Notes: generated by a model not told the origin, from the sequence alone. Shown: positions 34,419-46,246, numbered from the stretch's first letter. The stretch is 64,000 nt of DNA from Sclerotinia nivalis (GCA_029531795.1 JAPEIS010000003.1:2914001-2978000), one strand, 5' to 3'. Program-made: numbers and translations.

Positions 34419-36370
34419 TCTTGCTGATGAGGCTGCACTTTCTAAGTGCCTCTGTGTCAGTCGGAGAAATTTTCCAATGCATTCTCCCATTTTCAGGTGT
34501 ATGATACCAATGTTCATCTTCATTGTCCTGGTTGGTTTCAAGGGATGCATGAATATAGCTCGACATTCATGCTGACTAAAGTATCGAAAGAGATGCCGCC
34601 TCACGACACTCGTGGCTGAATGATACACCATGGGCGTGTGTGGTGTGGATTGGGAGAGCGCATGGATGAGGTGATGTTTATGAGAATATCCCGTGAGTGT
34701 TATCCTTCTTTCCCCTCGATACTTCCAATAACCCAATACCAGAGCCGTAATATTCAACAACCTATTCGATATCATTTCGCGCTCCAAATCTGCGATTTGG
34801 ACGCCCGAGCATTATTTCCTCGCGCGATACCTATCAATATGCCTCTTCGTCGTTAATTAAAGCGTGTTTCCTCTCCAATGCGTGAAGGAAAAGGGAGGTA
34901 TATAGGAAAGCACTGCAAGTGGTCTTTGCAGCCGGAACTACATTTGCTGGGTCGGAGTTTTTGGCTTTTTTTCTGGAGAAAGAAGTTTCATTGAGGAGTA
35001 AGCTAGAAACTGGATATGGACTCAAAGATACTAGTGTCAATGAGTCGAAGAAGGGGGTGAAATCTGGGAGTGAAATGCACCGGAACGAGAAACGAAAGTG
35101 TTGATGCAGGATATTCGTGTATGGTATGCATATATCTAATAATAATTGGTTATCTTAAATAATTTTTCAGAATTGAGAATAACTAGAAATCATATAATAT
35201 CCACACCATTCTTTGTGCTCAAGCTCGTGTCAACTGCAATAATGAATTTTAGAATGAGCCTCCATTTCCAAATCCATTCCATCACCAATCATATCAAAAA
35301 CTACCCATCCATCCTTTTCCCACTAAACCAAAAGCCATCCTCCCAAACTTCCCACCAACAACCTCACTCTCCTTTCCCCGATAGAGACCCTAGTGCACCA
35401 CCCAATACAACACGAGAAGCACTAATCCGAAAGAACATAATGCTATCTGTCGTGCATCAATCGAAATATTTCCAAGACTACTCAGAGAAAATAAGATAAA
35501 AGTATATCCTGTAAAAGTAGTATATGGAGAGTTTGACGAATTTCGGAGGACTAAAGATATCGAGACGGGGACAGATGCTTGTGGTCTGCCTTTGTGTGGG
35601 GGTCTTTGTGTGGGATTGTTTGAGGTGAAATGTATCATGGAGAATACTGGGTTTTGGGTTTTGGGTTTTTTGTGTTCAGAGTGGGGTTATCTTCTTTGTC
35701 CGATGTTATTTTTAGGTTATGGATTATGAGAATTTTTTCGGCTGTGTTGTTGATGTGTAATTTTACGGAAGAAGGAGAAGGAGAAGGAGAAGGAGAAGGA
35801 GAAGGAGATGGATAATACTGAATGAATTAGGTAATAAAAGGGATAATTTTTAACTTTCTACGTTAGCTTCTGTACCAAATTCCATCATTCTATCATTCCA
35901 TCATTCCACAACCAGCAACCATCACCATCATAAAGCACAAAGCTGCAAAACTACCATCCAATATAAAACAATACCAAACAATACCAATATTGTCAGAAAT
36001 GACCGACTATGATTTATCTTACCGTCTCAGATAATTACCTCGTAGATTGATAGAAATGTGAAATGAGGAGTATTTTCTTTTTATGTTCTGTGAGGAGGTA
36101 TTTGGATACATATCTTTTTTTTCGTGATTTTTTCTCCATTGATTGACCTTGATCTGGTGACTGGCCAGCAGCTTGTATGGATTCTGCCTGCGTGATTTAA
36201 TGAATGGTTTACATATAAATATTCATCAGTACATTGAAAAGACCCGCCAAACGAACACTAGTACTGAAGCAGAGGAGTGTTATATATGTAGGGTATTCAA
36301 TTCATGATCCATTCCAAAAATGCTGCAATAAAAATGAGGTGTCTCGAACATCACAACCCATCACAGCCAT
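34419..36370. other. 1.95-kb gene-poor region
   Basis: No ORF has coding support. It contains a GAGAAG hexanucleotide run (35768-35808) and A/T-rich sequence. No reverse transcriptase or integrase remains of the Gag-like gene are seen here. Confidence 0.45.
35768..35808. repeat. (GAAGGA)n hexanucleotide repeat
   Basis: About seven perfect GAAGGA units. Confidence 0.95.
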
Positions 36371-37715
36371 CTAATTAGCAGCTAATATCTCCGCCGCTCC
36401 TTGGGAAGGTAAATCCTGAATATGTTCATCATGCTTCGCATGAATCTCTGCTTCCTTTTTCCTTCTCTCCTCGTGCTCATGAGCTTTGTAACTTGCGTAT
36501 CTCAAGCTTGTCAGTACCATGAATGCCATGAATAATATCCCCATTACTGATCTTCGTGTGAGGACCCATCGAAGTCCTTCTATTTCGGATTTAGCGTCAC
36601 TGTTGAGCATGACGGTGATTTTGTAGTTTAGTTCTTGGATCTGTGGTTTTGTTAGTAATTGTGAAGGTGAGGAGAGTGGGTTACATACTCCAGTTTCCAT
36701 TGTACGTTGTTCTTGTCGCACAGTCATTTTGCGATCATCGAACATTCCTTTCAGATCATCTTTGAGTGTGAGCAGCTCTTGAGTGAGCTTTTGATTCAGT
36801 ATGTCAACTTCGTGTTGCAGTAATGTCCGTTCCCGGCGCATCTTTTCCTCGTTTGCTTTACGGTTATTTTGTATTTCGGCTTTCAGTTCCGAGCATGCAG
36901 CGCGGAAAAGGTAGGTTTCCTACAGATTAACTGTCAGTAAATTTGTGAGGATAGGCAAATATATTACCAACGTTTTCTACATCGCTCTTGCTAACTAAAC
37001 CTTCCTTCGCAACGTCCAAATTGAGCGCCAACAATTCTCTCACTGCCTTCATGGAAGTAATGCTCTGGTCTTTTGTAAAGCCCCCTTGATGAACCTGTTG
37101 AACTAAAGCATATGTGTCGAAATGATGAACATAAGGTGGGGTCTGTAAATGTGGTGGTTTTAATGAATTTTGAGCTTCCGCGGACTCAGGTGGTGGCATG
37201 TGCAATACTGTTTCCAGCGGTGCCATCTTCCCAGCATTCGTAGAAGCTTGTTGGCGGTGTGTTGATTGTTCCGGTCCTTGAGCGGTATTAGATCTCACCG
37301 TGACTCCAGGATCTCCAGTTGTTGAAGCGGCCTGCATTTCTTCTGATAATGGCGCTGCAGATGAAGGCCCCCTTTCTGCTTTCCCATCATTGTCTTTGAT
37401 TTTGTTGGCTTTCTGTGGCTCCCTTCCCACTTTCGCGCCCTTCGTATCCTCCTCCTCTTCTTCCTCGACTTCTTTCTCCGGTAGAAAAACTTTCACATTG
37501 CTTTCGTTCTCTCCATCTTTCAGAAAAGGCTCTACAGCTTTTCCATGTCTTTGCACAAAGACATCCCTCCTTCTCTGAGTTGTACCAAATTGTCTCGGTC
37601 GTTGTGGGCGAGATGCTCGTCTGGATTGTATTCGTACTCTTGGAGCAATAGGGTCGCTAGTTCGAATTGCACGAAAAAAGGTGGGATACAGAAAGGTCAA
37701 GCGTGTTGTAGACAT
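36371..37715 (-). CDS. Mitochondrial CCDC90/DUF1640-family protein
   Basis: Three exons (37715-36972, 36919-36689, 36640-36371) give 414 residues. The N-terminus is an Arg-rich mitochondrial presequence (RRASRPQRPRQFGTTQRRR), followed by a disordered acidic/Pro-rich segment. The DUF1640 core begins PYVHHFDTYALVQQVHQGGF and KAVRELLALNLD. Coiled coil then follows (FRAACSELKAEIQNNRKANE, then LLQHEVDILNQKLTQELL) and one transmembrane helix near the C-terminus (VMGILFMAFMVLTSLRYA). The family includes yeast Fmp32 and animal MCUR1/CCDC90B, inner-membrane proteins linked to respiratory-complex assembly and calcium uptake. Intron 1 uses a GTTGGT donor with a CTGAC branch and restores frame; intron 2 (48 nt, GTATGT..CACAG) is in frame, so retention is possible. 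Confidence 0.82.
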
Positions 37716-38196
37716 ACTTCATATTGATTGACGTTGAATTTTATAGAGCTTCTACCCAACAGAAGGCCGATGATTTCCTCGTTCCACGTGGAAACGTGGG
37801 ACTGCCAGCCTTGCTGCAAGGCTACAAGAGATTTCCATGCACGGACCTTCCCAATTCTAAGGCTCCTAGATAACCGAGATCTTTAATATCTTTCACGGTT
37901 TTATATTTTGTTATTGTTTGACAACTTGCATTTAGAAAAGTTAGATGTTTATGAGAATCCGAATTTTCCCGGATTAATGCATGGTTCTGGCATCCAATGC
38001 CTTTGTGCGGACGACAAGATATGCAATACAATTCAGGGTCTGACAGCCACGGCAAGTTGCATGTATGCTGTGGTCAGATGGCAATATCACTACACCACGG
38101 CGTAAAAATCAATATTAATCAGGGCTGAGTTGTGTCTTGATATTTTCAATCGCTCCATCTCAATAAAAGTACGAAAATTATAATTTCTCTTGCAAA

Positions 38197-41100
38197 ATGC
38201 TTGATCCCTTTTCAGCTGTCAGTCTTGCTGCGGCTATCATTCAACTCGTGGATTTTAGTTCAAAGGTCATCTCTAGTGCTGCGGAGCTACATCGCTCCTC
38301 TAGCGGAGCCTTGGCTAACAATCTTGAGCTCTCTACCATCGTCTCGGATCTCAGTGCTCTCAGCAATAATTTAGAGGCACGAATCCTTCACCAAGGAAAG
38401 CATAGCTGCAACACGGACGAGCAGGCGATCAGAAGCCTTGCCTCAGAATGTAAAGAATTATCAGACAAGCTCCTGCATGACCTTGATGGCTTGAAAATCA
38501 AGGGGCCACACACAATGTGGGCAAGTGCTCGTCAATCACTGCGCAGCTTGTGGAAGGAAGCTTATATTTCCCATATGTTGAAACAGCTAGATGGTTTTCG
38601 AAGTTAACTGATGGTTAGGCAATTAGCTTTTATGAAGTATGATTATATCTTCACAATTAAATACCCATCTGTCATTTTAATGAAAGCTGACTTTTTTTAC
38701 ATTCAGTGACCGACAATATGAGATGAGTTTAGAGCTCAAGGAACTGCAACACTGCCAAGGTCTTATGGAAACGAACATAACGCATAACTTGCTCGCTATA
38801 TCTCAAGATATTTGCAAGCATCAACAAGCCAATGATGAAGCATGGAATCAATTCTCGAGCACTATTGAACATGAAAGGGCACTTATTACCCAGCGCGCAA
38901 TCCTTGAAACACTGAAATACGAAAGGATGAGTCAAAGAAAGTCTAATATCATCGAAGCACACATTGGCACTTTCGAATGGATATTTGACCCTCTTCGGGT
39001 AGGATTCATGCATTGGCTCCGTGAAGGTGGCGACATATATTGGATCAATGGGAATGCTGGTTCTGGGAAATCTACGCTCATGAAGTATCTAATGGGCCAC
39101 GACGTGGTCAAAAACGCTCTAGTAGATTGGGCCGGCACGAAACCTCTTTTCACAGGCAATTACTACTTTTGGAGTACTGGGAATGAAATGGAAATTTCCT
39201 TATTATATATAATAATATTGATAAGGAGGGTTTTTGAACCCCAGGATTAGTTTTCACTTCCCCTACTCAATTAAGAGATGGAGATCAACTCCATCGATTT
39301 AACTCTGTACTTGCTATGGTCGCTAGGCCAGCATATTACCATTTATTATTTGTTAGAAGCTTATAAAGCTTCTAGCCGTCTTAGATAGTCTTAGACTCAG
39401 TGTAGACGTTAATTAAAAATCAAATCAAAATCAAATGAAATGGAAAAATCTCAACAAGGACTTCTACAATCACTTCTATACGATATTTTGGGAAACTGTC
39501 CTTTAGTATTGCCAAAACTGTTCCCAGATAGATGGGCGTCGCCAAACCACGCAGGTATCAACATGGATGGCTCTTGGTCGCAAGCTGAGCTTCTAGCCGC
39601 GCTCAACCAGCTCACAAAAGAGCAAATATTGCCGGGCAAGTTTATTTTTTTCATTGACGGTGTGGATGAATACATGGGGGATCCATCAGAAATTGCACGT
39701 CTCTTGAAAGCATTTGCAAAATGTGCAGATGTGAAACTCATCGTCTCGAGTCGACCTTGGACAGATATCAAAACGTTTCTCAACCCAATCCCAGGCCAAT
39801 CATTAACTTTGCAAGACTTCACCCGAGAAGATATCAAACACTACATTCATGAATTGATAACTGAACATCCTGGTTTCCGGAACACGCAAATAGACAATTA
39901 CAACAACCTCATCGCCGAAATAGGCAGGAAATCTGAAGGTGTTTTTCTCTGGGTCGTCTTCGCTGTCCGGGAAATATTGAAGGGATTGACGAATGAAGAT
40001 TCAATTTCTGAACTCGAAGCTAGACTACAAGATATACCACCCGGGCTAGAAGAATTCTTCCAACGAATACTGAATAGTATCGAGAAGCGTTATCGCCCTC
40101 AAACATCGCAAATTCTTCGAATGTGCTTAGCAGCTAACCACCCGTTGCCTCTCCTTACCTTTTCCTTTCTGAAGAAAGAACAGGACAATCCGAATTATGC
40201 GATTTCGGAAAAAATAATCCCATGGACCACTGATCATATGGAAAAGGAGCTTGAGACTTTGAAGAAACGAGTAAACGCTCGTTGCCGTGATTTTCTGCAG
40301 ATTGTTAGCATTGGTCAACCAATGTCCTGTGTCGAGTTCTTGCACAGAACGGTTAGGGATTTCTTTTCAGAGCACAGAAACCAGGCGCGTTTACATGATT
40401 GGATACAATATCCGTACAATCCTCATTTGTCACTGTGTCGCTCGTTCGCGATGCAGATGAAAGTCCTACCAGTGGGCAAGTCGCACCCCAAACATCTGAT
40501 CGAGCCAATCACTTCCTCTTTGTATCATGCTGCACGAACGGACACCAGCTGCGGCCCAGAAGCGTCAGAAATAATTGAAGAGATTGACCGCATCGTTAAT
40601 GTTCGGAAAAGTCGGTACAGAGAAGATAATTTCCTAGGGCATTTTTTTGGGTTTTCAGAAGATGATTGGGAGCGAGGCTCGATCCTGGCAATAGCAGTTC
40701 AAAACGGAAATATTGGGTATGTTCGACAGAAGCTTCAAGAGAATCCTGCTTTACTGAACAAAACCTATGGGGGCCACTACCTCCTTTTTTTTGCTTTGAT
40801 CCACCCGAACGTAGCCTTATCGCGTCCCGCAGATGAGGTTATCTCGATGGTCCGGATGCTTCTAGAAGCTGGTGCTAACCCGAATCAGCATGAAGAGCAT
40901 GTGAATTTTTCTCACAAAAAGAATAGGGACGGCACTTCTATCCCAGGGACTCTCACGAGAGAAAATGTCACTAGCGGGCTTTGGGCCACATTCCTGCAGA
41001 TCGCGTTTTCAAATTATGGGGGGATCTTCGGCCGCGAAGTCAGGACAGAATCTTTTAGATTGTTACTCGATCATGGCGCTGACCTTTCGGTCAAGCTTGT

Positions 41101-41356
41101 TAATGATCGGGAACATGAGCCATTACAATACCACAGCGTGTCCGAATATCTTGAAAAAATGCTGCCTGATTCAGTTGAATGTTATAACATCCTCCTCGAG
41201 CACATGAGGAAGAATGAATCAAGGAATACCTGGAGCGGTATTTTGAAGCGGAGATTTAAGTTGTCGAATATTTTGAGTTACATCTCAGGGGTAGAGACTG
41301 GAGTACTAAGTTACGTTGTACACAACATAATCATAATTGCCTTGGAAATGCTGTAA
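38197..41356 (+). pseudogene. NLR-like STAND gene (Helo-like N, NACHT, ankyrin-like), disrupted by insertion
   Basis: Part 1 (38197-38607) encodes a Helo-like fungal STAND N-domain (MLDPFSAVSLAAAIIQLVDF). Part 2 (about 38708-39194) carries the NACHT start, with Walker A in GNAGSGKST and YYFWSTGNEME. Part 3 (39447-41356) resumes KSQQGLLQSLLYDIL, Walker B in FIFFIDGVDEY, sensor-like IVSSRPW, then a helical region and degenerate ankyrin-type repeats (LLEAGANPNQ, LLLDHGADLS). Fungal proteins of this type act in non-self recognition and programmed cell death. A 252-bp net insertion (239-bp element plus one 13-bp duplication) splits the NACHT domain with an in-frame stop. The intron between parts 1 and 2 has a strong acceptor, but the expected donor reads TTAACT where GTAACT would keep frame. 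It is probably a pseudogene. Confidence 0.85.
39195..39433 (+). mobile_element. 239-bp non-autonomous retroelement-like (SINE-like) insertion
   Basis: The element lies between two perfect copies of AATGAAATGGAAA (39182-39194 and 39434-39446). It has no ORF and ends in an A-rich AAATC-reiterated tail (about 39415-39433). A duplication of this length plus an A-rich 3' end is what target-primed reverse transcription leaves. A palindromic GGGTTTTTGAACCCC (near 39229) could be a degenerate RNA polymerase III box B, but no good box A is visible, so SINE is a working label. It interrupts the NACHT coding sequence. Confidence 0.75.
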
Positions 41357-41587
41357 GGAATCCTGACTGCAAATTAGAGCCATGGCAAGAGAACACGCAG
41401 GTGGAAGGACCATGGACCTATCATGACATTTGGATACCGTTTTGGGATCACTCTTTTTGTACTCCGGTAGTTTAAATCTTACGATCATGAATGGAATTTG
41501 AACCCCAGGTTCTCTGCATATCTAATACTCCCACCTTCTCACATCTTCATCCCTCTTAGAATCTTCTCCCACTGACCCAATCTCACA

Positions 41588-42281
41588 TTAAAGAATCCCA
41601 TGATCAGCCGGATCCCTTTTCGCCTGTACAACCTCCAGCGCCTGCGCTTCCAAAATCCCCTTCTCAACTAATCTCCTCACTAAATCCATAGTCCACTCTT
41701 GACATCGCCTATTAGTCGTCATTTATTTCTGTTAATAAAAATCTCACACTTCATGAATCCATAAATCCATCAATCAGAAAATCTAGAAAAGAGACGAAAA
41801 ACAAAGATCGTAAAGTGTGAATTACGCACATCATTAACCTTTGCCCTAAAATTCTCACTCCTTCCCGGTGGAGAAATCTCCGCTGCTTCATTCTCTATTG
41901 CGGTTTTGGGCGTATTATCCACGCTCAACTCCTCATTTACCACCTTTCCATCTCCATCTACCCTCCCTTCCGCATCCAATTCACAATATCCCAAAACCAC
42001 CTCTCCGATCCAAACTAATTCATAAGAACCAAGTGCCATGGTACTCGGTTCGTAGTTTCTTTTGAATTCTAGCGTGTAGCCTAGCATTGGGGCGCCGATG
42101 ACGTGGATTTTGTTCCTTTTGTTGTTTTTTCTTTTGGGGGGTTGGAGCTGGTGGGGAAGGGAATGTGAGAAGAGACGGGAGAAGGAGGAGGGGATGGGAT
42201 AAAGAGGGAGAAATGAGCGCGTTGTTTGTGGGATTGACGCTCGGTGTGGAGGTAGATGGGATGGGTTGAAGGGGTGGACAT
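41588..42281 (-). pseudogene. Small conserved fungal protein of unknown function, apparently frameshifted
   Basis: The frame from ATG 42281 reads MSTPSTHPIYLHTERQSHKQ and RAHFSLFIPS, then enters a Pro/Ser- and Lys-rich stretch and stops. In another frame, starting around 42110, the expected continuation appears (KIHVIGAPMLGYTLEFKRNY, then ALGSYELVWIGEVVLGY) to about 41830 (FRAKVND). A final block RRCQEWTMDLVRRLVEKGIL to DPADHGIL ends at TAA 41588. The first break coincides with C6/A6 runs near 42125-42140. The last intron has a GTGCGT donor (about 41832) but no AG acceptor in the right phase (an in-frame TAA lies just before ACGACTAAT). It resembles short fungal proteins of unknown function; a sequencing error at the homopolymer cannot be excluded. 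Confidence 0.5.
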
Positions 42282-43133
42282 GGTTGGATTGAGGGGTCGA
42301 TGGTATCGGGGTGGGGATTCAAGAATTCGGAGCGGGGGTTGAATGGTGGATGCGGGGGGGAAAGAATAAAAAGACAGAGGAAAGAGTATTACTGAATAGA
42401 TTAAATTTAAGTTTAAGATTATATAGATAGAAAAGGTGGCTAGCGCTGCGAATGATATCGATGGGTGAGGGTAAGTGTACGTACAGATTTTGCCAAGGCG
42501 GTGAAGTGAGCCAGAAAGAGGGTTTCCGGCTCCTCGAATGTTTAGGAGTCGTTTATACAACAGAACATTGATGTCTGAAAGTAATTTACACTATTGAGGT
42601 AAAATGCATTAAAATATCTGTTCAATTTCCAAAAGTGGTTAATACGATCAAAATTCGATATTTGAAAATGGCGTATACAAGAGAGAGGTATCATCAAAAG
42701 GTTAGGTACAGATACGCTTCAAAGTTTCCCTATTTTTCTATTGTAATGACTTCAATAGGTAATCTAATATAAAATCAACTTGGAACAAGTATCCAAGAAA
42801 CCCCAAAGCCGCTTTGTCTATCTAAACAATTCCTTTCACAATATCCAAAACACAGATCATTAATGCAAACCTATTCCTCTAACAACAAAGAACAAAAACA
42901 ACAAAACGAAAATAAGTTATTATCCCCAGAAAATACCAACCAAACAATGCATTATTTCCAATATAAATTCAAACCCAATATCCAAGTTATCCTTTTTTTT
43001 CTTCATATACTATCTAATCTCAAATCTTCTTACAATTTCAATCTTTGACTTCAACACTCGAAACCAAAGCTAGAAATCAGTAAGTCAATATCCAGATCCT
43101 AAACTAATTATTATCAAGCAAATCATTTTCAAA

Positions 43134-43772
43134 ATGACTTCCCCAACAAACCCACCCCCATCTTCTTCTCCAAGCCCATCACCAAGCCCATCCCCAAACT
43201 CATCCCCCAAAACCCTTAGCGTCCAGCTAAGTGAGATTCTCAGCATGACTAACACCTTCCAAGATGATAACAGGCATAGCAGTGCCTCTCCGGAGACACC
43301 CGCCGAATCATCCCGACCATCATCCCCCTCGGCATCTCCCGTACCCTCGAATGTTATGCGGACCAATCCAACTTTCTTTTCAACTGCCACTCCTGATCCT
43401 TTTTATGCCTCAGGTCACTACCGCAGCATAACGAAGTTCATATTCCAAGCTCTCGGACAACGCATCCGAGACGAGGCGGAAGCCAAGATGAAGACGAGTG
43501 AGATTTTGATGTATGAAAGATCAGCCGAGCTACAGGCTGAACTCAGAATCTTAATTGAGCTGAGGATGAAGAGTAATAAACAAGAGGATGATCTTGAAGA
43601 GATGGAAAAGAAGGTTGAGGAGGCGGAAAAGAAGGTTGAGGAGGCGCAAAAGAAGGTTGAGGAGGCGCAAAAGAACCTTAAGGAGGCGCAAAAGAAGGTT
43701 AAGGAGGTGGTAAAAGAGATTGAGGAGGCGCAAAAGAAGGTTAAGGAGGTGCTCAAGGAGCCTGAAGTTTGA
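43134..43772 (+). CDS. Low-complexity coiled-coil protein built from 21-bp repeats
   Basis: Single exon, 212 residues. The N-terminal 80 residues are Ser/Pro-rich (SPSPSPSPSPNSSP) and disordered. A central segment (FYASGHYRSITKFIFQALGQ) leads into a continuous charged coiled coil. Its last 60 residues are seven repeats of the heptad K-K-V-E-E-A-Q/E, encoded by a 21-bp tandem repeat. The repeat period equals one coiled-coil heptad, so unit gain or loss only changes rod length. No signal peptide or known domain. It is probably a lineage-specific gene; function unknown. Confidence 0.7.
   Translation: MTSPTNPPPSSSPSPSPSPSPNSSPKTLSVQLSEILSMTNTFQDDNRHSSASPETPAESSRPSSPSASPVPSNVMRTNPTFFSTATPDPFYASGHYRSITKFIFQALGQRIRDEAEAKMKTSEILMYERSAELQAELRILIELRMKSNKQEDDLEEMEKKVEEAEKKVEEAQKKVEEAQKNLKEAQKKVKEVVKEIEEAQKKVKEVLKEPEV
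43608..43754 (+). repeat. 21-bp coding tandem repeat, seven units
   Basis: Units AAGAAGGTTGAGGAGGCGCAA with near-identical copies 1-3 and diverged copies 4-7. Confidence 0.95.
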
Positions 43773-44247
43773 GGCTGAGGAAGATGCAAAATGATCTCTA
43801 AATACAGAAATTCTCGATGCGCAGATGAAGCAGCTTGAGAGAGTATTTTACAAGAGAAAAAGCCTCTGATAGTAGATCGATGCAGGATTTTCCTTTGCAG
43901 TTTCTTACTTTTTTTTAATGGACGCTGGTACGTCTTGTTTTTCCTAAACAGTCGAAACGATCTGAGTCAGAGTTGAACAAGAGAAAGAGCGATTGACTGT
44001 ATGTTAATCCAAGATTTTCCTTTTTAAATTTCTTTTGCTTTCCGACAAATGAAGAAAATTCTTTTCTAAATAACGAATATGTTAAACAAAAATCTACCCA
44101 TGCAATTTAGTGATTGGATACCCATGCATAAACGTGACTGATGACTTACAACGCAATTTATAAAATATTGTAATGTTGTAAATTTTGCATTCAATCTGAA
44201 GAAATACTGGTCAGTACTTAATCCAGGTACATTTCCCCTCAGTTTTC

Positions 44248-45717
44248 TCAATGACTTCCTCCTTGACTTCCCCTTCCTTTTCCTCCCCGACTTCCTCTTC
44301 CTCTTGACTTCCTTAAACCATCATTTCTGCTTTGACTATTTCCCAAGCGATTTATTCCATCTTCGGGCATGGTGATCCTCTTTTCAAGCTGGGCAATCTT
44401 ACCTTCATTGTTGGAGTCCCGTCTCTCAATACTGACACTACGCTTACGCTGTGACCTCGGTTTAGCCAATGCTGCCTGGCTCACTGCGCTTTTAGTGTAG
44501 ATATCCACTGCACAACTAACTTCCACAAAATCTTCCATTTCTTCACTGACTATCTTCAACTTTTCTTTAACAGATGCGATCCCTTCATAACCTACGATAT
44601 GTCTTGCCGGGGGATTTTCGTGACCTCCAATTGCTGTTAAGGCATGGACGGTTTCCATAACCAACTTATCCTTTGATTCGCCAGGTAGAATAGGAAACAC
44701 TGATTCAATAGAATATTTATCGTTTTGTGGATCTATTCGAGTATCTGGATGTGAGTTTAACACATGCGCCAAGATGTCCCTTATTTGTGGAGCTGGATTG
44801 TTTTGAGTTTCATATTGTGGTAACTGTGGGGCGAAAGTAATTCTGTTTGTTAGTAGCTGAATTTCTTTATTGGGTTGAACAATCGTTATTTTGATATTGA
44901 ATGGAGCGACCTCGTAAGTCAGGGCATCACAAAATCCTTCCAAAGCCCATGTCGCAGCACAGTACATTGACATTCCTGGTGTTCCTATGTGACCTGTAAT
45001 TCCAGTAAGAATGAGGATATGACCATCACGTTTTTCTCGAAGATGTGGTAAAGCTGATTTAATAAAGTTGACCTGATTGAAGTAAATGGTTTCAAATTGA
45101 TCACGAACAAGGCTTCGAGTCGCAGGATTTGTTGAAAGCTCCTCCACAGTTCCAACAACAGCTAGACTGACATCAATATCGAGTTTTCATAAGAATTTCA
45201 GTATCAAATAAATACCTTCAGATGAGCAGCACATTAAAATATCTATACGTCCGAACACCTTAATAGCTTCTGCGATAGCTGCTAAGCATTGTGATTTGGC
45301 CCTGTCGATTATTCAGTACAGACTCGTCCTATCTCATGGCAACAGAATGCTTAGTAACCTTCCATCAACTTTGATTCCACGAATTCTATCTTTCCACCCC
45401 TCACACTGCTTTTTGTTACTATTACAGTCATTGATGAGTTCCTTGAATTCCAGACATCGCTCATCGTCTTCGATTTCTTTTGGCGGTAGACCAGCGGCTA
45501 CATAATCACCATGCTTGAGAAGAAGTCTGATTAATCTAACAGATAATGGGGATAATGCAGATGTCAAGAACCAAACCCGAGGTGAATTATGTGTAGCTAT
45601 CATATATCAGTAGAGAGCTCCCATGGGTAATGAATGGTCAAAATACTTACGAAATGATGCAGCAGGTACTTTAAGAGGATTATTTGAAGGGCCAGCTTCC
45701 GAATTCTTTCGTTCCAT
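44248..45717 (-). CDS. SDR-like protein lacking the catalytic lysine, with basic Arg/Gly tail
   Basis: Four exons (45717-45651, 45596-45359, 45301-45216, 45161-44248) give 434 residues. The Rossmann opening is VWFLTSALSPLSVRLIRLLL, where the usual TGxxxGxG glycines are replaced by TSALSPLS. It is followed by GRIDILMCCSSE, the strand LILTGITGHIG and the active-site region MYCAATWALEGF, where Y-x3-K has become Y-x3-T. It therefore has the short-chain dehydrogenase fold but probably no oxidoreductase activity. After residue 290 comes a non-SDR region ending in RKSRGRGSRGGKGRGSQGG, suggestive of nucleic-acid binding or nuclear targeting. Introns include a GTTACT donor with a GTACTGA branch; the frame is exact across all joins. 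It is divergent from phosphoserine aminotransferase. Confidence 0.8.
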
Positions 45718-46246
45718 TGTGAAATATCACCGTCCTTAAAGTATATATGAGTAGTAGAAGTTATTAATTACGAATTGAAGTTTGTTTTAATGTGATGAGC
45801 TGCTAGACTGAGGTTTGAGGTGATGGGAGGCAGAATTATGACAATCACGTAATCAATTCATTCTACACTAAACATCCCACTTGACGAATCAGGAAATCCG
45901 GGGTAAAGTTACATAATTTCTTTCTTCTTGACTCACTCATATGACTCTTCAGAAAACATCACAACTTTTAACGTTCGTTCAACCTTCACGATTGATTCGA
46001 AGTAAGTAGTAAATAATAGGTACGTATCTACCATCTGGTTTACTAGTTTTCCAATTGAAGGGAATTGTGTTGAGAGATTTTATCACGCAATTGACAGCAC
46101 AGTTCTAAGTATGGAATGAATTGGCATTGAAACATCATCATTACTATTAAACATTAACATTGTCTGACGATTTTATCTAGAATCATTTACCTGAAATCCT
46201 TCTCAAAACCTCAAACTTCACACACGATCCTACCTCCTTGGAAAGA
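45718..46246. promoter_or_regulatory. Divergent intergenic promoter (SDR-like / phosphoserine aminotransferase)
   Basis: This 529-bp spacer lies between two start codons facing away from each other. It includes TGACTCA-type sequence near 45931-45946 (GACTCACTCATATGACTC), which would suit Gcn4/Cpc1-type general amino-acid control of the serine-biosynthesis gene; that link is inference. Confidence 0.5.

Noticed and set aside
41430..41560. Possible tRNA-derived fragment (CTGGGGTTCAAATTCC on the minus strand) sharing TTGAACCCCAGG with the insertion in the NLR-like gene
   Set aside because: No cloverleaf with proper arms can be drawn, and the shared stretch is only about 12 bases.
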